Source of the DNA: Ponticaulis sp.
Lineage (GTDB): Bacteria > Pseudomonadota > Alphaproteobacteria > Caulobacterales > Hyphomonadaceae
Reading direction: 5' to 3'
DNA length: 64,000 nucleotides
Assembly: GCA_002692725.1 (NCBI GenBank)
Contig: NZLU01000046.1
Location: forward strand, 310,001 to 374,000
This document shows, piece by piece, positions 8,185 to 17,234 of the stretch. The notes below the pieces were generated by a model. The model did not search any database, was not told where the DNA came from, and saw nothing but the letters and a program-made list of their open reading frames with translations. The translations under genes were made by a program, and so were the position numbers. Position 1 is the stretch's first letter. Every line of letters starts with the position of its first letter.

Positions 8185-9404
8185 AAATACCCTTTCAGCC
8201 AGTCGCGTGACTGCACGGTAAGCGAAACCCGCATCCGGTCTGGAGCGTTACCGAGCGCCTCACCCACAAACGCCTCAGTCAGCAGCGCCTTGGCACTTCT
8301 CTCATCCATCCCGCGTTGCCGCATATAGAACAGCGCTTCAGCATCGAGCGCGCCCACAGTATTGCCATGCGCACATTCGACATCATCGGCGTAAATTTCG
8401 AGCTCGGGCTTGGCATTCACCTCACCGCCATTCTCCAGGATCAGCGCATGATGCTGCATGTCTGCGGCGGTCTCCTGCGCGCGGCGCGCGACATAGAATT
8501 TGCCTTGAAACACGGCGCGCCCGCCGTCCATGACGGCGCCTTTGGTCAGCTGGTGGGTTTCACATTCACCGATGGAGTGGCGCACATGGCTCGTCTGATC
8601 ATAATGATAGCCGTCACCCACCAGATAGGCCGAATTCAACTCTGCAGAGGCACCCTTCCCCTGATGGAAAACACGCGTTTCATTCCGACAGAGCTTTGCG
8701 CCAAAACCGAGTGACGATTGCACCAGGCTTGAACCCGCCTGCAATTGGACCAGCCCGGTGAAAACCTGAACGCCGCTCTTGTCAGCGGATTGATAAATCG
8801 TTCGCTTCAGTTCGGCATGTTGTTCCAGCCGATAGTTGACAATTGCATTGGTAAAGCCGCCCGTATTGAGATGGCTCTCATAAATCTCAGCTGACACGCC
8901 TTCTCTGAGAAGGAACTCAATCCGCGCAAACATGACAGGCGAATTGCCGGCAAAGATAAGATGGATTGGCTGTGAAGGTGTCTTCGAGATCTCGACAATA
9001 ATGTTTGCAGGTTTATCCGAAAGCGCCGCGCCAAGGGCAGCAACCGGCAGATCTTCAGCGCCTGCAAGGGCCTGAGATTCGGATTGCTCCAGAATTCGAA
9101 TACCCTCAGGAAGGTGCCCCGGAATTCTGGTTCCGTCGGCGTCAAAATTGAACTCAAGCGCAGGGTCGAGTTCATCGAAAGGGCTGGCACGTCTGGCCGT
9201 CTCACACGCGTCGGGCAAGGATGGCAGAGCCTGCCTGACATCGCTCCACTTCCAGGCTTCCACGCGTCGATGCGGCAGGCCTGTCTTCGCGAAGGCTTCG
9301 AAATTGCGGTCACGATGTGCCGAGTTCGGAAGCCGCCCAAACCTTTCAATCAGTTCGAGCTCAGCAGTTGTCGGGTTTTTGAAGTGCTCGCGAAACGCAA
9401 CCAT
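8181..9404 (-). CDS. sufD: Fe-S assembly scaffold subunit SufD
   Basis: A 407-residue member of the SufB/SufD family, forming the SufBC2D scaffold with its neighbours. The C-terminal half contains the family-typical beta-helix sequence ending in DVECAHGNTVGALD and MRQRGMDERSAKALL, a block that is also found, slightly changed, at the end of SufB in this operon. The gene starts on the last base of sufC (shared position 9404) and its stop overlaps the sufS start, so the three are translationally coupled. Confidence 0.95.
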   Translation of the reverse strand: MVAFREHFKNPTTAELELIERFGRLPNSAHRDRNFEAFAKTGLPHRRVEAWKWSDVRQALPSLPDACETARRASPFDELDPALEFNFDADGTRIPGHLPEGIRILEQSESQALAGAEDLPVAALGAALSDKPANIIVEISKTPSQPIHLIFAGNSPVMFARIEFLLREGVSAEIYESHLNTGGFTNAIVNYRLEQHAELKRTIYQSADKSGVQVFTGLVQLQAGSSLVQSSLGFGAKLCRNETRVFHQGKGASAELNSAYLVGDGYHYDQTSHVRHSIGECETHQLTKGAVMDGGRAVFQGKFYVARRAQETAADMQHHALILENGGEVNAKPELEIYADDVECAHGNTVGALDAEALFYMRQRGMDERSAKALLTEAFVGEALGNAPDRMRVSLTVQSRDWLKGYL

Positions 9405-10165
9405 CAGGCCGCCTCCGAGATCACACCGTCATAACCTTCTTTCTCAAGCCGCAGCGCAAGCTCAGGGCCACCGGACGCAATAATCTTCCCGTCGGCAAGA
9501 ACATGTACCTTGTCGGGCTGAATATGGTCGAGCAGCCGCTGATAATGCGTGATGACCAACATGCCGCGATCGGGTGATCGCAGTTGATTGACGCCATCCG
9601 ACACCACTTTCAGCGCGTCGATATCGAGTCCGGAATCGGTCTCGTCCAACACGATGAATTTCGGCTCGAGCATCATCATCTGAAACACTTCTAGGCGCTT
9701 CTTCTCACCACCGGAGAATCCGACATTCACATACCGCTTCAACATATCAGGTGTCAGCTTCAGTTCTGACGCCAAGGCTCTGGATTTCTTCAGGAATTCA
9801 GCCGCTGAAACCTCATCTTCGCCGCGCTGTTTTCTCTGCGCATTCAGCGCAGTTCGAAGAAAGGTCAGAATCGGAACGCCGGGAATTTCAACGGGGTATT
9901 GGAAAGACAGGAACATGCCTTTGGCAGCGCGCTCCTCAGGCTCCATCTCAAACAGATCGTCACCATTCAGCGACGCCTTGCCCGACGTAATCTCATAACC
10001 GTCACGACCTGTGAGCACATAGGACAGAGTCGACTTACCAGCCCCATTTGGCCCCATGATCGCATGGACCTCACCAGCGGGAACCTCAAGGCTCAAGCCT
10101 TTCAATATGTCTTTCGCCTCATCGCCAGCGCCGACGCGCGCGGTGAGATTGTCAATTTTCAACAT
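9404..10165 (-). CDS. sufC: Fe-S assembly ATPase SufC
   Basis: A 253-residue ABC-type ATPase that drives conformational change in SufBCD. Walker A GPNGAGKST, the SufC-type signature SGGEKKRLEV, Walker B with LDETDSGLDIDAL (the Asp-Ser-Gly-Leu-Asp form specific to SufC), and the switch histidine in VITHYQ are all visible. Unlike most suf operons the gene does not follow sufB directly; two unrelated small genes intervene. Confidence 0.97.
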   Translation of the reverse strand: MLKIDNLTARVGAGDEAKDILKGLSLEVPAGEVHAIMGPNGAGKSTLSYVLTGRDGYEITSGKASLNGDDLFEMEPEERAAKGMFLSFQYPVEIPGVPILTFLRTALNAQRKQRGEDEVSAAEFLKKSRALASELKLTPDMLKRYVNVGFSGGEKKRLEVFQMMMLEPKFIVLDETDSGLDIDALKVVSDGVNQLRSPDRGMLVITHYQRLLDHIQPDKVHVLADGKIIASGGPELALRLEKEGYDGVISEAA

Positions 10166-10180
10166 AGTTTACCTATTTAC

Positions 10181-10444
10181 TCAGATATCCGTATCTGGGG
10201 GCGGCGTCTTCATATTACAAATCTTGAAGAAGACCCCCAGCAGAACGAAAAACAAGGCGAATGCCCATACGCCGCTAACGAGCGGTTGAAAGCCATTAAC
10301 GATCCAGACGCTGATCATTTGAGCGAGAATAGCGACGAAGAAAACAGCGATCAGCAGGACGACCCAGCCTTCCCAGCTCGCAGGTCGGCCGATCTCAGAT
10401 ATCTGCTTTCTCTTTTTGAACCAATATTTGCTACTCATAGACAA
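10181..10444 (-). CDS. Small two-span membrane protein inside the suf operon
   Basis: An 87-residue protein with two strongly hydrophobic segments (about residues 26-47 and 56-76) and a basic aromatic N-terminus, KYWFKKRK, followed by PASWEGW. Small bacterial membrane proteins with a YWFKxK...WEGW start are widespread but have no known function; the resemblance is from memory. It overlaps the end of the lipoprotein gene by 10 bp and ends 15 bp before sufC, so it is co-transcribed with suf genes. A direct role in Fe-S assembly is not supported by the sequence. Confidence 0.75.
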   Translation of the reverse strand: MSMSSKYWFKKRKQISEIGRPASWEGWVVLLIAVFFVAILAQMISVWIVNGFQPLVSGVWAFALFFVLLGVFFKICNMKTPPPDTDI

Positions 10445-10833
10445 CCCGCCTCTCCGGTCGCTCCACGGGTGGACACTATCAATCCCCCATCTTGCTCGAT
10501 AAACACGAACCGTTTGAGGTTACATGCAACAGAACTCCAATCATCGTGTTTCGAAAATATGATAGTGTTTTCCGGGAGCGGTTCTGAGAGACGTTCAGCA
10601 TAGGCCACAAACAATTCTTCTTCTTGCCTCCAACCCAGATCTAACAAATTTCGAATTGCCGCCCTCGAAGGCTGCCCCGATCTGAAACCATCCAACCTCA
10701 AATCAGAAACCTCCATCCAGCGCTTTGTATCCGCGCGCTTCATCTCAGAAATAACGGGGTCACGTTCTATACTGGTTCCGCAAGCTGAGACCGCAGCAGC
10801 AATGAAAATAGCGCTGAATGCCCTAACCAACAC
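10435..10833 (-). CDS. Putative lipoprotein inside the suf operon
   Basis: A 132-residue protein with a lipoprotein signal: [18 protein letters not shown], lipobox VSAC, cysteine 18. After cleavage it would be membrane-anchored in the periplasm. The mature part has two further cysteines (in VACNLKR and at the C-terminus) and no recognised domain. The gene overlaps the end of sufB by 11 bp and the next gene by 10 bp, so translation is coupled. A periplasmic lipoprotein between two cytosolic scaffold genes is unexpected. Confidence 0.72.
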   Translation of the reverse strand: MLVRAFSAIFIAAAVSACGTSIERDPVISEMKRADTKRWMEVSDLRLDGFRSGQPSRAAIRNLLDLGWRQEEELFVAYAERLSEPLPENTIIFSKHDDWSSVACNLKRFVFIEQDGGLIVSTRGATGEAGCL

Positions 10834-12382
10834 TCCCCTCCAAGCTCACTTCAAGCAGCTTCTGGGCTTCGACGGCGAATTCCATCGGCAGCTGCTGGAT
10901 GACGTCGCGCACAAAGCCATTCACAAGAAGAGCAACAGCCTGCTCCTCATCAAGGCCACGCTGGCGTGCATAGAAGAACTGATCTTCTGACAGCTTGGTC
11001 GTCGTGGCCTCATGCTCAAGTTGGGCGTCCGCGCGCCGCGTCTCGACATAAGGCACCGTATGCGCCCCACACAGACCACCGATCAGAAGCGAGTCACATT
11101 GCGTGAAATTCCGAGCCGCTTCGGCTTTCTTGTGAACGGAAACCAACCCGCGATACGTCTGATCTGACTTACCAGCCGAAATGCCTTTGGAAATGATCCG
11201 CGACCGTGTCCGCTTGCCCAGATGCAGCATTTTTGTGCCGGTATCGGCCTGCTGACGACCATTCGTGACAGCAATGGAGTAGAACTCACCCTGGCTATCA
11301 TCGCCGCGCAGAATGCAGCTTGGGTATTTCCAGGTGACGGCAGATCCCGTCTCAACCTGCGTCCAGGAAATCTTGGATCGCGCACCGCGACAATCGCCAC
11401 GTTTGGTGACGAAGTTATAGACCCCGCCCTTGCCGTCTTCATCACCCGGCCACCAGTTCTGAACCGTTGAGTATTTGATCTCAGCATCATCGAGGGCGAC
11501 GAGTTCGACCACCGCCGCATGAAGCTGGTTCTCATCCCGCATCGGCGCCGTACAGCCCTCAAGATAGGAGACATAGGCGCCTTCATCGGCCACAATCAGC
11601 GTCCGCTCGAACTGACCCGTACCCTGCGCATTCATCCGGAAATAAGTAGACAGCTCCATCGGGCATCGTACGCCCTTGGGAACATACACAAACGTCCCGT
11701 CAGAGAAGACAGCGCAGTTCAGGGTCGCGAAATAATTGTCGGACTGCGGCACAACCGTCCCGAGATACTTCTGAACGAGTTCCGGATATTCCCGGATCGC
11801 CTCAGAAATTGACATGAAAATCACCCCCGCCTGTTTCAGCTCTTTCTGGAAAGTTGTCGCAACAGACACACTGTCAAACACAGCATCTACGGCAACTTTG
11901 GGCCGATCTGAATCAACGCGCGCCTCGGCCGCAGATTCCGCCGCGCCTTCAACGCCCAGCAGAACCTCAGCTTCCTTCAGCGGGATACCAAGCTTCTTAT
12001 ACGTTTCGAGAATTTCTTCCGGCACATCATCCAGCGATTCGTATTTCGCGCCCGTTTTCGGGGCTGCGTAATAATAGGCGTCCTGATAATCGATTGGCGG
12101 ATAATTCACCTTTGCCCAATCGGGCTCATCCATCTGGAGCCAGCGCTCATAGGCTTTCAGACGCCATTCCAGCATCCATTCCGGCTCTTCTTTCTTCGCA
12201 GAAATAAAGCGGACAGTGTCCTCGCTCAGGCCTTTCGGTGCAAATTCCTGCTCAATGTCAGTGGAAAAACCAGCTGAATAATTTTTGGATTCGAGACCAC
12301 GCGCAGCTTCAACGGTTTTCTCGTTGATGCCCTCTTTGACGCGGACATCATCATCTTCGTAATGATGGTCATCATGCGCCAT
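10823..12382 (-). CDS. sufB: Fe-S assembly scaffold subunit SufB
   Basis: A 519-residue scaffold protein, somewhat longer than the usual 470-490 because of an acidic, histidine-containing N-terminal extension ([11 protein letters not shown]). The core contains [34 protein letters not shown], and the C-terminal [18 protein letters not shown] and [11 protein letters not shown] blocks that are diagnostic of SufB and include conserved cysteines used in cluster assembly. Its ATG shares one base with the iscS stop (TGATG at 12380-12384), giving tight translational coupling. Confidence 0.96.
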   Translation of the reverse strand: MAHDDHHYEDDDVRVKEGINEKTVEAARGLESKNYSAGFSTDIEQEFAPKGLSEDTVRFISAKKEEPEWMLEWRLKAYERWLQMDEPDWAKVNYPPIDYQDAYYYAAPKTGAKYESLDDVPEEILETYKKLGIPLKEAEVLLGVEGAAESAAEARVDSDRPKVAVDAVFDSVSVATTFQKELKQAGVIFMSISEAIREYPELVQKYLGTVVPQSDNYFATLNCAVFSDGTFVYVPKGVRCPMELSTYFRMNAQGTGQFERTLIVADEGAYVSYLEGCTAPMRDENQLHAAVVELVALDDAEIKYSTVQNWWPGDEDGKGGVYNFVTKRGDCRGARSKISWTQVETGSAVTWKYPSCILRGDDSQGEFYSIAVTNGRQQADTGTKMLHLGKRTRSRIISKGISAGKSDQTYRGLVSVHKKAEAARNFTQCDSLLIGGLCGAHTVPYVETRRADAQLEHEATTTKLSEDQFFYARQRGLDEEQAVALLVNGFVRDVIQQLPMEFAVEAQKLLEVSLEGSVG

Positions 12383-13515
12383 CAGGCGTTCTCCTTCAAA
12401 AGACCGGGCACAGCACGGCTGGCTGCGGTGATCAGAGCCTTGGCAGCTCTTTCAGCATCTTCCAGCGTGGACGCCCAGCCAAAACTAACTCGAATGGCAC
12501 ATTCGGCCATATCTTCACTTACTCCCATCGCCATCAGCACGTCTGAGCGCTTCACCTTGCCACTTGAGCAGGCGGAACCAGACGAGACGGCAATACCGGC
12601 TAAATCCATGGCCATGACCTGTGTCTCACCACGGAAACCTTCAAGTGCCAGATTGCTTGTTCCAGGCAATCTCAGCGCAGTTTTTCCGAATATCTTCACA
12701 GGCAAGCGTTCTGAGACGAGGCTTTCGAACAAATCCCGCACTTTTGCAACATGTTCCGCTTCATCTGGTGACACTGCAGCGAGCGCGGCGCCAAATCCGG
12801 CAATGCCAGAGATGTTTTCTGTGCCCGAGCGCAAGGAACGCTCCTGTCCGCCACCAAGCTGTTGCGGCTTCAAAGGCGCACCAACGCGAAACCAGAGCGC
12901 GCCGGCCCCTTGAGGCCCGCCAAATTTGTGCGCGGAAAAGCTCAGATAGTCGACGCCAAGAAGCCCTGCATTCACATTGATCTTCCCGAGCGCCTGGACG
13001 GCATCACAATGCACCAATCCGTTCTTCTCGCGCAAAAGCGCTGCCGCTTCGGCAACGGGTTGGATAACACCCGTTTCATTGTTGGCCAGCATTATACTAA
13101 GAAGCGGCGTTTCATCCTCGATCTCTGCCAATTGCGCGGCCAAATCAGAAATGTCCAATCGCCCATTCGAATCGATGCGCAAATAGCGACGTTTCGCGCC
13201 AGACTGCTCGATCGCGGCTTTGACAGCCGGATGCTCGATATCTGAGCTAAGAATGACGGGATTGTCGATGAGTCGGGTCGCTCCGATCAGGGCCAGGGCA
13301 TTAGCTTCCGTCCCACCGCTGGTGAACACAATGTCTTCACCACGCGCACCGATTTTTTGCGCGAGTTGCGCCCTCGCTGTCTCAACGCATTTGCGGGCGG
13401 CGCGTCCGGCGGAGTGAACAGAGGACGGATTCGCCCCGATGTCCAGTGCTGCAAGCATAGCCTCTAGCGCCTCCGGTCTCAGCGGGGCGGTCGCATTATA
13501 ATCGCAATAGATCAT
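12382..13515 (-). CDS. iscS: Cysteine desulfurase, IscS/NifS type
   Basis: A 377-residue group I cysteine desulfurase. The PLP lysine is in [12 protein letters not shown], and the catalytic cysteine is C316 in the flexible loop [14 protein letters not shown]. Together with sufS this gives the operon two desulfurases of different groups, a pattern known from alphaproteobacteria with an iscR-iscS-sufB order. It starts 8 bp after iscR and ends overlapping the sufB start. The protein is shorter than E. coli IscS (404), so a NifS-like label would also be fair. Confidence 0.93.
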   Translation of the reverse strand: MIYCDYNATAPLRPEALEAMLAALDIGANPSSVHSAGRAARKCVETARAQLAQKIGARGEDIVFTSGGTEANALALIGATRLIDNPVILSSDIEHPAVKAAIEQSGAKRRYLRIDSNGRLDISDLAAQLAEIEDETPLLSIMLANNETGVIQPVAEAAALLREKNGLVHCDAVQALGKINVNAGLLGVDYLSFSAHKFGGPQGAGALWFRVGAPLKPQQLGGGQERSLRSGTENISGIAGFGAALAAVSPDEAEHVAKVRDLFESLVSERLPVKIFGKTALRLPGTSNLALEGFRGETQVMAMDLAGIAVSSGSACSSGKVKRSDVLMAMGVSEDMAECAIRVSFGWASTLEDAERAAKALITAASRAVPGLLKENA

Positions 13516-13523
13516 TCAATAGG

Positions 13524-13982
13524 TCAGGCGGCCTTCGTATCGTTCTCACGTATTAACTGCACGACCTGACCGGCGCGGCCGGCGACCACATCATCCAGAG
13601 ATACCTGCGCAAGGAAGCCCAGAATATGCTGACGGAGAGCGTCCCATAACTCATGGGTCGCACATTGGCTTCCATCTGGCTGGCAGCCGCGACCGGTATC
13701 CGGCGAACAGCGCGTTGTTTTAATGGGCTCATCAACCGCGAGAATAACGTCGCTTAGGCGCGTTTTATCCGCCGGCTTGGCCAGCACATACCCGCCGCCC
13801 GGGCCACGAACGCTTTTTACGACACCGCGCCGACGCATTTTTGCGAACAATTGTTCCAGATAGGAAAGAGAAATCGACTGGCTCGCCGCAATATCAGCCA
13901 GCGTTTTCGGCTCGCCCACGGGAGAGTTCGCCAGATCGACCAGCGCCATAACCGCGTAACGGCCTTTAGTTCCTAACTTCAT
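13524..13982 (-). CDS. iscR: Rrf2-family Fe-S regulator IscR
   Basis: A 152-residue Rrf2 winged-helix regulator that binds a [2Fe-2S] cluster and controls Fe-S assembly genes. The N-terminus MKLGTKGRYAVMALVDLA and the wing GPGGGYVLAKP are typical. The cluster ligands are C92, C100, C107 and H110, i.e. C-x7-C-x6-C-x2-H, wider than the C-x5-C-x5-C-x2-H of E. coli IscR. It is the first gene of the suf operon, and an inverted repeat 70 bp upstream of its start is a candidate own operator. Confidence 0.94.
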   Translation of the reverse strand: MKLGTKGRYAVMALVDLANSPVGEPKTLADIAASQSISLSYLEQLFAKMRRRGVVKSVRGPGGGYVLAKPADKTRLSDVILAVDEPIKTTRCSPDTGRGCQPDGSQCATHELWDALRQHILGFLAQVSLDDVVAGRAGQVVQLIRENDTKAA

Positions 13983-14052
13983 TTCTTTTCACTCCAACTC
14001 TTAGTCAGATGAGTGCCCACAAAAAAAGGTCAACTATTTATCTGCCGAATTT

Positions 14053-14069
14053 CTTGATTTTTAGTCAAG
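14053..14069. promoter_or_regulatory. Inverted repeat CTTGA-N7-TCAAG in the iscR promoter
   Basis: Perfect 5-bp arms around an A/T-only core lie in the 147-bp gap between divergent iscR and the hydrolase gene. On the minus strand the arm supplies a TTGACT that could be a -35 box, with a second TTGACC further down (14033-14028), so the site overlaps the presumed iscR promoter. An iron or Fe-S responsive operator (IscR or RirA-like) is plausible; I infer this only from position and symmetry. Confidence 0.45.
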
Positions 14070-14129
14070 TACCGGTTTACACCGCGCGGTTAGCGAATTG
14101 TCGCAGGCAGGTTTACTGGAGGAATATTT

Positions 14130-14798
14130 ATGGCCGAGATTATCATTCCTGGCCCCGCAGGTCGAATTGAAGCTCGATATACTGAAGGCCCGGACGAAAC
14201 CTCGCCAATTGCATTGATACTGCACCCCCACCCAAAAGCAGGTGGATCGATGCAAGACCCGGTTACTATTTCTCTTTTTAATCTGTTCGAGAGCCGTGGC
14301 TTTTCCGTTATGCGCTTTAACTTCCGAGGTGTTGGTCGCAGTCAGGGACAGTTTGAATCTGGGTCTGGTGAGCTGTCTGATGCCGCCTACGTCCTCGATT
14401 ATATGGAATCTCTGACAGAAACGCCACGCTATTGCTGGGTGGCAGGATATTCCTTCGGCGCATGGATTTGTCTTCAATTGCTCATGCGTCGTCCGGAAAT
14501 TGATGGGTTTCTGGCCGTCTCACCGCCAGCGAATCACTATGATCTGAGCTTTCTGGCCCCCTGCCCGGCCTCTGGCCTCATCCTGTCCGGCGATATGGAC
14601 AAGGTGGCACCGCCAGCAGACATTGAACGGTCGCTGACCAAAGTTCGTGTCCAGAAAGGCGAAGTCATTACGCGAGACGTCGTTCCGGGTGCCAACCATT
14701 TCTATCAGGGCAAACTCGATGAGATGACGGAAAAGTGTGCCGCTTATCTCGATTCAAGTCTGCAAAAAGCTGAGCAGGAACGCCTCGGCGACATCTGA
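14130..14798 (+). CDS. Alpha/beta hydrolase
   Basis: A 222-residue cytoplasmic alpha/beta hydrolase of the short, lid-less type. The nucleophile elbow is GYSFGAW (S108), the acid is D155 or D157 in LSGDMDK, and the histidine is H190 in PGANHFYQGK. The N-terminal half shows LHPHPKAGGSM and FNFRGVGRSQG, a combination typical of a widespread family annotated as alpha/beta hydrolase without known substrate. GGAGGA precedes the ATG. It is divergent from the iscR-suf operon and ends 4 bp before the convergent anmK. Confidence 0.88.
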   Translation: MAEIIIPGPAGRIEARYTEGPDETSPIALILHPHPKAGGSMQDPVTISLFNLFESRGFSVMRFNFRGVGRSQGQFESGSGELSDAAYVLDYMESLTETPRYCWVAGYSFGAWICLQLLMRRPEIDGFLAVSPPANHYDLSFLAPCPASGLILSGDMDKVAPPADIERSLTKVRVQKGEVITRDVVPGANHFYQGKLDEMTEKCAAYLDSSLQKAEQERLGDI

Positions 14799-14802
14799 GC
14801 AA

Positions 14803-15927
14803 TCAGTCCAGCCGCTGGCCACCGGTCAGCGGCTGTTTTACACCCGTCGTCCCGGGAAAACTGAGCGGCAGCCCCCGAACAGATCGCACCGCCAGCAGCG
14901 CAAAAGCCTCTGCTTCGATAGAATCGCCGCGCCAGCCTTCATCCTCAGAGGTGACGACCTCAACGCCGCATCTCAGCCTTAGCTGTTCCAGCAGAACCGG
15001 ATTGCGCCGACCACCGCCGCACACCACAATTTTTGTGACCCGCTCGGGTAGCAGGCTCAGACCGGATGCGACGCCTGCGGCTGACAATGCCGTCAGTGTC
15101 GCTGCCCCGTCCTCAAAACTCAGCCCATCAGCCAATCCGGCATTAAAGTCGTACCGGTCGAGCGATTTCGGATAGCTGGCCTTGAAAAATGGAAGGTCCA
15201 TCCATTGTGCCAGACGTTCTGCATTCACCGAACCTCGGGCCGCCGCAGATCCATCTGCATCATATCGCCCCTGATGATGTTGGCTGACCCATTCATCAAT
15301 CGGACCATTGGCGGGGCCGCAATCAAATCCGAAAATCTCATCCCCGTTGAGATAGGTAATATTCGCAACGCCGCCGAGGTTCAGGACAGCGATCGGGTGG
15401 TTCAGATCTCTTGCCAAAGCCTGATGATAAACGGGCGCCAGAGGTGCGCCCTGGCCTCCGGCGGCAACATCGGCTGACCGAAAATCATAAACCATCGGAA
15501 TACCCAAGGCAGACCGGAGGTCCGCAGCATTCAGAATCTGAAGGGTCGCACCAATTCTTCCGCCAGCGGGTGATTTGTGCAGAACGGTCTGCCCGTGCAC
15601 ACCTGCCAGTTCTGGCTTCTTACCAGGATCGCACTGAGCGATCGCGTCATCAAAAGCCTGCTTGTGCGCTTTTGTCAGTGCCTCCAGCGCCGCTCCAAAA
15701 GCCTGCGTCGGCGGCTCCCCCTGCCAGTTCCATGCTCTGGCCGCGTGGGTCGCCTCGAAGATCGCATCGCGCTCTTCAGCCGTATAAACGCGCTCGGCGA
15801 CCGGACCAAACTCAAACACCTGCACCCCATCTGTCCGGATGATCGCCGCATCCACGGCATCCACTGACGTCCCACTCATAAAGCCAATTGCCCAGACAGA
15901 TGATTTTTCGCCGATTTCAGTGTTCAA
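14803..15927 (-). CDS. anmK: Anhydro-N-acetylmuramic acid kinase
   Basis: A 374-residue sugar kinase that converts 1,6-anhydro-MurNAc, a cell-wall recycling product, to MurNAc-6-phosphate. The phosphate-binding start GFMSGTSVDAVDAAI, the catalytic-region GVHGQTVLHKS, NLGGVANIT and FGFDCGPANGPID are diagnostic for AnmK. Length matches the family. It is divergent from tyrS, with only 46 bp between the two starts, an arrangement that recurs in alphaproteobacteria. Confidence 0.95.
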   Translation of the reverse strand: MNTEIGEKSSVWAIGFMSGTSVDAVDAAIIRTDGVQVFEFGPVAERVYTAEERDAIFEATHAARAWNWQGEPPTQAFGAALEALTKAHKQAFDDAIAQCDPGKKPELAGVHGQTVLHKSPAGGRIGATLQILNAADLRSALGIPMVYDFRSADVAAGGQGAPLAPVYHQALARDLNHPIAVLNLGGVANITYLNGDEIFGFDCGPANGPIDEWVSQHHQGRYDADGSAAARGSVNAERLAQWMDLPFFKASYPKSLDRYDFNAGLADGLSFEDGAATLTALSAAGVASGLSLLPERVTKIVVCGGGRRNPVLLEQLRLRCGVEVVTSEDEGWRGDSIEAEAFALLAVRSVRGLPLSFPGTTGVKQPLTGGQRLD

Positions 15928-15973
15928 TCCTTCGACCCTTCATGCTAGAGCGCGACGCTTGTTGGAGACCCTA

Positions 15974-17230
15974 ATGACTAATTTCAAATCCGACTTCCTG
16001 CATACGCTGCAGACGCGAGGTTACATCAAGCAAACCACTCACGAAGCGGAACTGGATGCTTATTGTGCGTCAGGCGTGCCGATGGGCTATATCGGATTCG
16101 ATGCAACTGCTGAAAGCCTGCATGTCGGCTCGCTTGTTCAGATCATGTTGTTGCGCCGTCTTCAGCAGGCAGGTGGCAAACCTGTTGTCCTGATGGGCGG
16201 CGGCACGACCAAAGTCGGCGACCCTACTGACAAGGCGGCTTCGCGGCCCATCCTGTCAGAGGCTGAGATCGAAAAGAACATTGCTGGCATCAAAAAAGTG
16301 TTTTCGACGTTTCTGACGTTTGGCGACGGTCCAACAGACGCCATAATGGTCAACAATGCCGAATGGCTCGACAAAATTGGATATATCGAATTCCTGCGAG
16401 ACATTGGTAAGCTATTCACCATCAACACCATGGTGAAACAGGATACAGTGGCACGGCGCCTGAAGAATGAGCAGCCCTACACCTTCCTGGAATTCAACTA
16501 TACACTCCTTCAGGCCTACGACTTTCTGGAATTATCGCGGCGCTATAACTGCATGATCCAGCTCGGCGGCTCAGATCAATGGGGCAATATCGTTGCGGGT
16601 GCCGACCTCATCCACAAAGCGGATGGGAAAACCGGTTTCGGCATCACCTCTCATCTGATCACCACGGCCTCCGGCGGCAAAATGGGAAAGACTGCCGATG
16701 GTGCGGTGTGGCTGAATGCTGAAATGCGCACGCCATATGAATACTGGCAGTTCTGGCGCAACACCGAAGACGCTGACGTTGGCCGCTTTCTAAAGCTGTT
16801 TACCGATCTTCCATTGGACGAAATCACGCGGCTTGAAGCCCTCGAAGGCGCACAGATTAATGACGCCAAAATCGCGCTCGCCGACGCCGCAACCACCATG
16901 CTGCATGGGGCCGAGGCCGCAGAAGCCGCAAAAGCGTCTGCCGCGAAAGTGTTTGAAGAAGGCGGAACGGGTGGAGCCCTGCCAACCTTTGATCTCGCAA
17001 AATCTGAAGTCGAAGCCGGCATGTTGGCCGCGGCCGGCTTCACACTTGCCGGCCTGACCAAATCCAATGGTGATGCACGTCGTCAGACCAAAGCGGGCGC
17101 GACCAAAATCAATGGTGAGGCGATGTCAGACGAAAACCGTGTCCTTGCTCTGTCTGACTTTGATCAGGACGGGTTCGCCACGCTGTCTGTTGGCAAAAAG
17201 CGTCACGCTCGCCTGAAACTGGTGGATTAA
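15974..17230 (+). CDS. tyrS: Tyrosyl-tRNA synthetase
   Basis: A 418-residue class I synthetase that charges tRNA-Tyr. The HIGH motif reads HVGS (residues 50-53), the KMSKS motif reads KMGKT (236-240), and the tyrosine/tRNA pocket block QLGGSDQWGNI is intact. The last 65 residues form an S4-type RNA-binding domain. I start at ATG 15974, which has GGAG 10 bp upstream; the frame is open further up to 15839 but that part reads through the anmK start and is non-coding. Confidence 0.96.
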   Translation: MTNFKSDFLHTLQTRGYIKQTTHEAELDAYCASGVPMGYIGFDATAESLHVGSLVQIMLLRRLQQAGGKPVVLMGGGTTKVGDPTDKAASRPILSEAEIEKNIAGIKKVFSTFLTFGDGPTDAIMVNNAEWLDKIGYIEFLRDIGKLFTINTMVKQDTVARRLKNEQPYTFLEFNYTLLQAYDFLELSRRYNCMIQLGGSDQWGNIVAGADLIHKADGKTGFGITSHLITTASGGKMGKTADGAVWLNAEMRTPYEYWQFWRNTEDADVGRFLKLFTDLPLDEITRLEALEGAQINDAKIALADAATTMLHGAEAAEAAKASAAKVFEEGGTGGALPTFDLAKSEVEAGMLAAAGFTLAGLTKSNGDARRQTKAGATKINGEAMSDENRVLALSDFDQDGFATLSVGKKRHARLKLVD

Positions 17231-17234
17231 TCCA

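Noticed and set aside
9899..10603. 234-codon open frame on the plus strand in the suf region
   Set aside because: Covers the start of sufC and both small genes in antisense, with no family features; the minus-strand frames have signal peptide, lipobox and overlaps.
15839..15973. Upstream extension of tyrS
   Set aside because: Would overlap the divergent anmK start and add 45 residues with no match to the family; GGAG lies before ATG 15974.
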